This document shows, in pieces, positions 1 to 6,257 of a DNA stretch of 19,278 nt; position 1 is the stretch's first letter; each line of letters starts with the position of its first letter. Source of the stretch: Bacteroidia bacterium (lineage in GTDB: Bacteria > Bacteroidota > Bacteroidia > SpSt-205); assembly GCA_025060275.1 (NCBI GenBank), contig JANXCJ010000016.1, positions 1 through 19,278 on the forward strand, written 5' to 3'. A model generated the notes under the pieces. It was not told where the DNA came from and made no database searches. It worked only from the letters and a program-made list of their open reading frames with translations. The translations under genes were made by a program, and so were the position numbers.

Positions 1-3000
1 GGAGGTTTCCGCCGTACCCTCCTGTCCCGCAAGGTTATAGGCTCGGAGACGCAACCGGTATTCTCCCTCAGGCAGCTCAGAGAAGCGGTATTCTACTACA
101 CCTTCGTTGGGTTTGTCTCGTTTGCCCTTGAAGTAGGAGCTTAGGAAGTACTCTTTGTCATTGAGAGTAGCCTTGAGCTCTCTACCCACAGCTAGCCCAG
201 AGAGATTGATACCCAAGCTATCATAAAGGAAGGCTATGAGAAGCGGATTAGGATGGGTCCATGAGCCACTTACCCAGCTGGTATCATTGATGTAAAGGCG
301 GATATGCGGTGGGGATAGCTGAGGCGGGAGAGTATCTGGACAACATACTATGAACCGGCTTTCAGCACCTGCGGCAGTACGCCCATCGGTAGCTTGTGCC
401 CAAATTGATATACGCCCCGCACCAGGCTGAGGAATTACATCCACAGGTAGATAAAAGGTAAGTTCAAAAACCCCATCTTTTACAGTAGCCCTTCCACTGA
501 AAAGAAGGATTTCCTGTGCCTGAAAGGCTGTTCTATTCAGAAGAGTATAACGAGTCAAAGATTTGTCCCAAACTCGGATCGTTACCTCTCCTTGGAAGTC
601 TGATATGAGACTATTGAGGCTATCTCGTATTTCTCCTCGCAGTCGCACGGCTCTAAGAGGACGGAGGGTGTCGGGCTGTGTCTCAGAAGGTGCTCCCGCT
701 CCCAAGTGGGTAATCACGACTTTGTAGAGGGGTACTCCTAAAGGCAAATATGGGTCCCCTAAAAATGCATAAGAGCGAGTGTTTATATGCATTCCGCCGC
801 CCCAGCTTCGGTTTTTGGTTCCCTGCATGAGCTCCCCTAAGCGTAGGGGGCGCTGCGGTCTTATCTGTTCAGCTAACTCCCTATAAAAGTTCTGACTAAG
901 TGCAAAGTTGAGACTTGAGAATACTTTTCGGGTGGAAGTGAGAAGCCCTATCGCCCCCCTCTGCGGGAGAAAGAGAACCTCTATGCCTCCACTACGAATG
1001 GAGGGGGCATCCCATTTACCCCACTCACACGTAGCAGTTACGAAGAATAGATACTTGTGATGATTTTGAAGCTGTTTTACAAGGGGTATAGGGAAAAAAT
1101 CAAATCCTTGTAAAGTGTATTCATTTCCATGTCCTACATAGTGGACTATAAAAGCCCCTTGGTTTAGATGAGCCATGAGAGCCTCTCTCGCCTCGGGGAA
1201 TGTCAGTCCAGAGGCTCTAGGCTGGGCAGGATAGCGGTCTAGGTAAATTTTCGTTATATCCAGATAGGGTATATTCTGAGCGACTTGTACGGCGAGCTGT
1301 TCTGCTTGGCGAGTGTGTTCGCCACCATCCTTGTAGTCAGAGAAAAAGACTATCTTTTGAAGCCAATCATCCCGGGTAGTGGAGGGATTCTGTAAGTAAT
1401 CGCTTACCTTCTGAAGGTATATTTCTAAGTCAGAGAGAGTGTAGGTAGGGATGCGTGTGACCCCCATGTCTAATAGGTGAGTCTGAATAGCTCTATCTCT
1501 AGGGTCATAGTTTGCAGCGCCCCCACCCTCTCCCCAGTATCCTTCATCCGCATCCAGGAAAACGAAGAAGTCATCACTTCCATAAGAAGTGGGGGGATAG
1601 AAACTTTCTCGGCTTTGATAAGTAGGAAAGAGTGTGATACCTTCTTCCTTGAAGTTATAGCTTGCCGCACCTATAATTAGGAGATGCTGTGGCTGGTCTT
1701 CTGGGGTAACTGCCCGCACATACAACATGCGTAGGAAATTCCGAAGTGCACAAATATCAGGACGCCCCCCTGAGAATTCGTTATACAATTCTTGAAGGGT
1801 CACTACAGCACAAGACCCCGCCTCGGGATGTAACTCACAAAAGCGTCGAGCTAAGGAGGCTTGAGCAGAGGTAGTAGCTATCACAAATTGAATATTTTGC
1901 AAAGCGTGTAGATTCTGATTAGGCACCGCACCTACAGGTTGTACTTCATAAGCAGACTCTGGCTTAAACATACAATATCGCCGCAGAGTGTCCCCAGAAG
2001 CTCTAAATTCAAAACCATTAGATAGCGGGCTGGTGGGAACAACAAGGGGGTAAGTGCTGTAAGTAACATCCCAGAGCATCGGAGCCTCAGAAGCCTGAGC
2101 TTGAACCTGCCAGACACGCCCAGGAGGTAAATAAAAAGTGCTTTGTCCCCCTTGCCAAGTTAGAGGATGCCATCCGATTATTTCTATGTAATCTAAATAT
2201 CCTTGCCCTCCCCCCGTGTAAGCGAGGGTAAGAGAAGGGTTTGGAGGGGTATTATAAAGGGCCCGAGAAGCATGTCCCCATCGGGCTTGATAGCTGTCTG
2301 AAGGACCGGGAATAGGCGGTACAGGGATAGTTGCCAGTGTATTACCTAAAAAGCTAATAGTGAACTGACTTGGATTTAGGCTAATGGCAGCTACCTGTAC
2401 ACGCAGATAAAGGCTATCCATAGCTGGCAAGGGCAAGGTGAGGTTGAGAGTGGGACTAGCGGAGCTCATCATTTCTCCCAACCACACTCTTCCTGACTTG
2501 AGGACATTGGTGAGCTCTTTTTCATGAAAGAAGAGGGTCATTACCTGTGTGCGAGGAGTGGGAGAACCTGAAGGAGGAGATTGAGTCTGGATACGCGTGC
2601 CTACACCTTTATCAAACGTGATAAAGTAATAGCATTTATCTGTGTAGGGATTTTTGAGATGGAAGTAAGGTCTGAGTAACTGCCCGCTAAAGAGATACCA
2701 ACTATCAGGCTCATCAGCCCAGAAATACACAGCATCCTGCTCATCCCAGCGATCGTCCACATCTCCAGGAAAATAGACAGGGATTTCTACTAAATCATCA
2801 GGCTGAGGGTCGCTATTGCGCTGCGATAGGAGACCGCCCCGCTGTCCGTACAGGCGAAAATCTTTAGGATTTACTGCAGCAGGGTCTATTCCCAGGGCAC
2901 GAAGGGTCTGAGCAGTGATTTTGTAAATGCCCCCCTTTTCCGTAGAGATTTTGTACCACCTTCCAGTGGCCAGTACAGATTGACTGGCAAACTGGACATC

Positions 3001-3387
3001 AGCGGCTCGGGCATTCCCTTGTGCAGGAGGTATAGGATAGAGTACATGAGGAGGTAGGCTATTCCACAGGCGTAGCCGCTGACCCGAGCGATGAATTTGC
3101 CAAGTGTATTGATATAAGTGCTGTACAGGACGCTTTCGGTAAGTAAGAGGCTCAGACAGGATAAAGGGAGTGGGAGGGTACCATTCTTGACCCTCCTCCC
3201 AAGGAATACGTTCTATCCACTTTTGAAAATCCCCTACGGTATCTCTATAAACCCCTCCTTCAGAAACCTGCAATCTGAAATGTCCTTCCAAAACTTGTAA
3301 GCTAACAGGCGGCAACTCAGCTGCATAAGGGTCTGCAACCCACTTTTGTCCCCACACTAGCGCACCCAACAGCAGCCATCGTATCAT
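1..3387 (-). CDS. porU: PorU, type IX secretion system C25 (gingipain-like) sortase, 3'-partial
   Basis: An open frame runs without a stop from ATG at 3387 to the left edge: 1129 codons, C-terminus missing. A signal peptide is visible (MIRWLLLGALVWG, then Gln14). About 480 residues of beta-rich N-terminal region follow. The C25 peptidase domain covers roughly residues 495-880 and carries the gingipain catalytic pair: His753 in HYVGHG and Cys787 in VTATCEWG, 34 residues apart as expected for the family. After FLGDPYLPLG (about 875) the chain continues into Ig-like beta segments. Known for the family: PorU sits at the outer membrane, cuts off the C-terminal sorting domain of type IX cargo and attaches the cargo to surface lipopolysaccharide. 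The early Gln14 and the fit in length with PorU (about 1150 residues in Porphyromonas) favour PorU over a secreted gingipain, although the missing C-terminus means a sorting domain cannot be excluded. It lies 20 bases downstream of tRNA-Lys and has no TAnnTTTG box of its own, so cotranscription with the tRNA is likely (inference). Confidence 0.9.
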   Translation of the reverse strand, partial: MIRWLLLGALVWGQKWVADPYAAELPPVSLQVLEGHFRLQVSEGGVYRDTVGDFQKWIERIPWEEGQEWYPPTPFILSEPLTYRKRPVQHLYQYTWQIHRSGQRLRLWNSLPPHVLYPIPPAQGNARAADVQFASQSVLATGRWYKISTEKGGIYKITAQTLRALGIDPAAVNPKDFRLYGQRGGLLSQRNSDPQPDDLVEIPVYFPGDVDDRWDEQDAVYFWADEPDSWYLFSGQLLRPYFHLKNPYTDKCYYFITFDKGVGTRIQTQSPPSGSPTPRTQVMTLFFHEKELTNVLKSGRVWLGEMMSSASPTLNLTLPLPAMDSLYLRVQVAAISLNPSQFTISFLGNTLATIPVPPIPGPSDSYQARWGHASRALYNTPPNPSLTLAYTGGGQGYLDYIEIIGWHPLTWQGGQSTFYLPPGRVWQVQAQASEAPMLWDVTYSTYPLVVPTSPLSNGFEFRASGDTLRRYCMFKPESAYEVQPVGAVPNQNLHALQNIQFVIATTSAQASLARRFCELHPEAGSCAVVTLQELYNEFSGGRPDICALRNFLRMLYVRAVTPEDQPQHLLIIGAASYNFKEEGITLFPTYQSRESFYPPTSYGSDDFFVFLDADEGYWGEGGGAANYDPRDRAIQTHLLDMGVTRIPTYTLSDLEIYLQKVSDYLQNPSTTRDDWLQKIVFFSDYKDGGEHTRQAEQLAVQVAQNIPYLDITKIYLDRYPAQPRASGLTFPEAREALMAHLNQGAFIVHYVGHGNEYTLQGFDFFPIPLVKQLQNHHKYLFFVTATCEWGKWDAPSIRSGGIEVLFLPQRGAIGLLTSTRKVFSSLNFALSQNFYRELAEQIRPQRPLRLGELMQGTKNRSWGGGMHINTRSYAFLGDPYLPLGVPLYKVVITHLGAGAPSETQPDTLRPLRAVRLRGEIRDSLNSLISDFQGEVTIRVWDKSLTRYTLLNRTAFQAQEILLFSGRATVKDGVFELTFYLPVDVIPQPGAGRISIWAQATDGRTAAGAESRFIVCCPDTLPPQLSPPHIRLYINDTSWVSGSWTHPNPLLIAFLYDSLGINLSGLAVGRELKATLNDKEYFLSSYFKGKRDKPNEGVVEYRFSELPEGEYRLRLRAYNLAGQEGTAETS

Positions 3388-3407
3388 AATACAATAGAGA
3401 GCGTGCG

Positions 3408-3479
3408 TGTCCCCAGCAGGATTCGAACCTGCGACCCGCGGATTAAGAATCCGCTGCTCTACCGCTGAGCTATGGGGAC
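3408..3479 (-). tRNA. tRNA-Lys (anticodon CTT)
   Basis: A complete 72-base cloverleaf can be folded by eye on the minus strand. The acceptor stem GTCCCCA pairs fully with TGGGGAC. The D arm is GCTC/GAGC with a 7-base loop, the anticodon stem GCGGA/TCCGC has loop TTCTTAA (anticodon CTT), the variable loop is 5 bases, and the T arm is GCAGG/CCTGC with loop TTCGAAT. The discriminator base is A at 3408, and CCA is not encoded (CGC follows). It decodes AAG lysine codons. It is transcribed away from the nuo genes and towards porU, with its 5' end only four bases from a TAnnTTTG box. Confidence 0.96.
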
Positions 3480-3483
3480 ATTA

Positions 3484-3491
3484 CAAAAGTA
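3484..3491 (-). promoter_or_regulatory. Bacteroidota-type -7 box (TACTTTTG) for tRNA-Lys and probably porU
   Basis: On the minus strand TACTTTTG matches TAnnTTTG, the -7 element read by the Bacteroidota primary sigma factor. It is followed by TAAT and then the first base of the mature tRNA at 3479. I see no clear -33 TTTG upstream; that region lies inside the nuoJ start. No other promoter-like site is visible before porU. Confidence 0.5.
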
Positions 3492-3504
3492 ACGCATTTT
3501 GAAG

Positions 3505-3512
3505 TATGTTTG
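3505..3512 (+). promoter_or_regulatory. Bacteroidota-type -7 box (TATGTTTG) for the nuoJKL operon
   Basis: TATGTTTG is a perfect TAnnTTTG match, followed by TGCG and then ATG at 3517. The gene upstream points the other way, so nuoJ must have its own promoter in this small space. The tRNA box at 3491-3484 faces the opposite direction 13 bases away, making a compact divergent promoter. A -33 TTTG is not evident. The position implies transcription starting at or next to the ATG. Confidence 0.5.
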
Positions 3513-3516
3513 TGCG

Positions 3517-4047
3517 ATGCTTGTATATGCGGCAATAGGACTCTTTGGGTGCCTCGCACTAATAGGAGGCGCGATAGCTGTGATGCTCCGAAACCCCGTA
3601 TATGCCGTACTATCCTTAGTAAAATCTATGATAGGGATAGCCATAATATATTTCCTTCTCAGTGCCGAATATATTGGAGCTATCCAGATTATTGTGTATG
3701 CAGGGGCTATCCTTGTAGCTTTCCTTTTTGTAGTGATGCTGGTCAATCTCTCTTCTGAGGATATACCCCCTCTACCCCGAGGACTTCCATTATATGGAGG
3801 TATAGGATTAGCTCTGGGATGGATGTTGCTCTTTCTCTGGGCCGGTTTTTCTATTCGTGAAGTACCCTCTTCTACCCAGTTTTATTCTGAGGAGACATTA
3901 TCACTTCCTTACCTCTACGGTTCTGTCGCCCCCTTAGGAAAAACCCTATTCACGGCTTATGCCTTCCCCTTCGAGCTTCTCTCTCTCACCCTCATAGTAG
4001 GCATGATTAGCGCTTCCCTACTGGTCAAAAGAAAGAAGGAGATATGA
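3517..4047 (+). CDS. nuoJ: NADH-quinone oxidoreductase subunit J (Complex I)
   Basis: A 176-residue membrane protein of the proton-pumping arm of NADH:quinone oxidoreductase. Five hydrophobic segments are visible at about 3-23, 28-48, 53-77, 93-112 and 150-169. Family signatures are RNPVYA (25-30) and the TM3 stretch with AEYIGAIQ and IVYAGAI, including Glu51 and Tyr61; that helix couples quinone chemistry to proton movement. A TTG six codons upstream (3499) is in frame and would give 182 residues. I prefer ATG 3517 because it matches the family's N-terminus and because the TAnnTTTG box at 3505-3512 would otherwise lie inside the gene. The stop overlaps the nuoK start by four bases (ATGA), so translation is probably coupled. 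Confidence 0.93.
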   Translation: MLVYAAIGLFGCLALIGGAIAVMLRNPVYAVLSLVKSMIGIAIIYFLLSAEYIGAIQIIVYAGAILVAFLFVVMLVNLSSEDIPPLPRGLPLYGGIGLALGWMLLFLWAGFSIREVPSSTQFYSEETLSLPYLYGSVAPLGKTLFTAYAFPFELLSLTLIVGMISASLLVKRKKEI

Positions 4048-4352
4048 GCATAGAGATTTTGTATAGCGTTTTAGCCTTAGCAGGTGCTCTTTTTAGCATG
4101 GGCATCTTAGGGCTTCTGCTTCGGCGAAATCTCTTATTAGCCTTTTTATCTATTGAGCTCCTAATCAATGCAGCTAATCTCAATTTTCTGAGTTTTTCTC
4201 GCTACCATAATGAACCTACAGGCGCAGTATTTGTACTATTTGGGATTTGTTTGGCAGCTGTAGAGGCTGTAGTAGGCCTAGGACTGATTGTACGCGTATT
4301 TAGGGTACAACAAGATTTAGGCTTTGCGAAATTGAGCTCTCTAAGATGGTAA
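4044..4352 (+). CDS. nuoK: NADH-quinone oxidoreductase subunit K (Complex I)
   Basis: 102 residues with three transmembrane helices (about 5-25, 31-51 and 60-84), the normal NuoK size. The two buried acidic residues needed for proton translocation are present: Glu38 in LSIELLINAANLNF and Glu74 in AAVEAVVGLGL, matching Glu36 and Glu72 of the E. coli protein. It overlaps nuoJ by four bases upstream and nuoL by seven bases downstream, a tight translational unit. The tail after residue 85 (RVFRVQQDLGFAKLSSLRW) is hydrophilic and slightly longer than in many homologues. Confidence 0.96.
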   Translation: MSIEILYSVLALAGALFSMGILGLLLRRNLLLAFLSIELLINAANLNFLSFSRYHNEPTGAVFVLFGICLAAVEAVVGLGLIVRVFRVQQDLGFAKLSSLRW

Positions 4353-6244
4353 GCACGCTTCTTCCCTTAGGGCTGGCCCTTCCATTATTGGGAGCAGTTA
4401 CTATTGGACTGGGAGGGCTATGGCTCCCCTCCCTAAGAGAACAGCGACAACTCTTAGGAGGGATAGCTACGCTGCTTGTAGGGATAACCTTCTCATTATT
4501 TCTTTTTACTTTTTTGGGGTATGAAAAACCCCTATACTTTGCCTTTACTTGGGACTGGTTTGCTTTAGAGCCTCTGCGGGTTCCGCTGCGCTATCAAGTA
4601 GATAGCCTCAGCTTGTGGATGGCCCTAATCATAACGGGAATAGGAACGCTCATCCATCTTTACTCTATTGGTTACATGGGATCGGATGAGGGAGCCTGGC
4701 GGTACTTCGCTCTTCTGAATCTGTTCATTTTCTCCATGCTTACATTGGTTTTAGCGGACTCTTTACCCCTTTTATTCTTAGGCTGGGAGGGCGTAGGGGC
4801 CTGTTCATATTTCTTAATTGGATTCTGGTTTGCAGAGGAAGGAAATGCTAAGGCGGCCCAGAAAGCATTTATTATGAATCGGATTGGGGATGTGGGGCTT
4901 TTGGCAGCGATGATTATTCTATACGCCGAAACAGGCACTTTTGACATAGATCGCCTCAAAAGCTTTTCCTATGCGGGGGATACAGCGTATGTAGTAGGGA
5001 TCCTATTGTTTTTCGCTGCCACAGGTAAGTCTGCACAGATACCTTTATATACTTGGCTGCCAGACGCCATGGCAGGGCCTACTCCTGTCTCCGCTCTTAT
5101 TCATGCGGCTACAATGGTTACGGCGGGTATTTATCTTCTTGCTCGGATGGACTTCCTCTATAACTCTGCACCTGAAGCCCTCTATATTGTGGCAGGTATT
5201 GGAGTAGCTACGGCACTTTTGGGAGCAGCGATTGCGCTTGCTCAGCATGACATCAAGAGGATACTTGCTTACTCTACCGTTTCACAGTTAGGCTTCATGT
5301 TTGCGAGCATTGGTGCAGGGGCTTACACCTTAGCAATCTTCCATGTTTTTACTCATGCCTTTTTCAAGGCACTACTCTTTTTGGGGGCAGGAAGCGTTAT
5401 CCATACCGTGGACACACAGGATATTCGGGAGATGGGAGGACTGCGGGCTAAAATGCCGATTACTGGAGTTACTTTTTGGGTGGGGGTCTTAGCTATTGCA
5501 GGGCTGCCTCCCCTCGCAGGATTCTTTTCAAAAGATGAAATATTAGCGGCTACCTACACCAGAGGACAAGCGGGCGAAACTTTATACTATATCTTCTGGG
5601 GCATTCTCATGGGCGTAGCCTTCCTCACAGCCTTTTATATGGGTAGGATGGCATGGCTTACTTTTGAAGGGACTTATCGGGGACGAGTTTCTATTCACGA
5701 AAGTCCTATGGTGATGACCATTCCTTTGCTCTTATTAGGGATAGGTTCTGTAGGAGCAGGGTTTGTAGGGTTGCCTTCAATATTAGGTGGCTCGTGGCTT
5801 CGGGAGAAGTGGCTCTCTCGCAGTGTGCAAGACATGGCTCTTCCTCATCTCTCACATGAGACTGAGATTTTTCTGATTATAGCCTCTACTATGATAGCTA
5901 TTATAGGACTTCTGGCAGCCTGGTACCTATATGGAAAGAGAGGGATAGAAGGAGACAAACTCCTTAGTGCTCGCTTGGCAGGCATTTATGCCTGGCTGGC
6001 GAGCCAAGCCAAAGTAGACCTACTCTATGAAAGGATATTTGTGCAATCTTACTATGTGATAGCCGATTTAGCCAAAGATATAGTAGGCTCGTGGGTAGGA
6101 AGACTCTTACCCAATACAGTAGTAAAAGGTATACAAGGTTTATCAGACCTCTTCTCTAGGCTCCATGTGGGGTATGTGCCCCTTTATGTGGCTTACATGA
6201 TAGGGGCAGGACTTCTATTTGTCCTTTGGATGGTACTTACTTAG
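4346..6244 (+). CDS. nuoL: NADH-quinone oxidoreductase subunit L (Complex I antiporter-like)
   Basis: 632 residues, a multi-helix antiporter-like subunit at the far end of the Complex I membrane arm. Key residues are visible: Glu148 in LGWEGVGACSYFLIGFW, Lys228 in TGKSAQIPLYTWLPDAM, His253 in SALIHAATMVTAGIYLL, His333/His337 in IFHVFTHAFFKALLF with Lys341, and Lys396 in AGFFSKDEIL. The order QIPLYTWLPDAMAGPTPVSA is diagnostic of NuoL rather than NuoM or NuoN. The C-terminal part (about 550-632) holds the amphipathic lateral helix region and a last transmembrane segment. It follows nuoK with overlap. Unusually, no nuoM or nuoN follows; the next gene is a peptidase whose -7-like box overlaps this gene's stop codon. 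Confidence 0.96.
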   Translation: MVSTLLPLGLALPLLGAVTIGLGGLWLPSLREQRQLLGGIATLLVGITFSLFLFTFLGYEKPLYFAFTWDWFALEPLRVPLRYQVDSLSLWMALIITGIGTLIHLYSIGYMGSDEGAWRYFALLNLFIFSMLTLVLADSLPLLFLGWEGVGACSYFLIGFWFAEEGNAKAAQKAFIMNRIGDVGLLAAMIILYAETGTFDIDRLKSFSYAGDTAYVVGILLFFAATGKSAQIPLYTWLPDAMAGPTPVSALIHAATMVTAGIYLLARMDFLYNSAPEALYIVAGIGVATALLGAAIALAQHDIKRILAYSTVSQLGFMFASIGAGAYTLAIFHVFTHAFFKALLFLGAGSVIHTVDTQDIREMGGLRAKMPITGVTFWVGVLAIAGLPPLAGFFSKDEILAATYTRGQAGETLYYIFWGILMGVAFLTAFYMGRMAWLTFEGTYRGRVSIHESPMVMTIPLLLLGIGSVGAGFVGLPSILGGSWLREKWLSRSVQDMALPHLSHETEIFLIIASTMIAIIGLLAAWYLYGKRGIEGDKLLSARLAGIYAWLASQAKVDLLYERIFVQSYYVIADLAKDIVGSWVGRLLPNTVVKGIQGLSDLFSRLHVGYVPLYVAYMIGAGLLFVLWMVLT

Positions 6245-6249
6245 ATTTG
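6242..6249 (+). promoter_or_regulatory. -7-like box (TAGATTTG) before the S9 peptidase gene
   Basis: TAGATTTG fits TAnnTTTG; its first three bases are the nuoL stop codon. The box ends eight bases before ATG 6258, so it would give a leader of only about four bases. No -33 element is obvious. The peptidase gene could equally be read through from the nuo operon. Confidence 0.35.
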
Positions 6250-6257
6250 AAGAAAGT

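Noticed and set aside
1477..3300. Short plus-strand open frames within the first 3.4 kb
   Set aside because: They lie antisense to porU, whose frame is continuous with both catalytic motifs in phase; their translations have no family features.
3499..3516. TTG start for nuoJ six codons before the ATG
   Set aside because: The extra residues (starting LKYVCA) are not family-like and the -7 box TATGTTTG would lie within the coding region; kept only as an alternative.
6219..6257. Upstream ATG giving the S9 peptidase 13 extra N-terminal residues
   Set aside because: It lies inside nuoL and would hide the signal peptide that starts cleanly at 6258.
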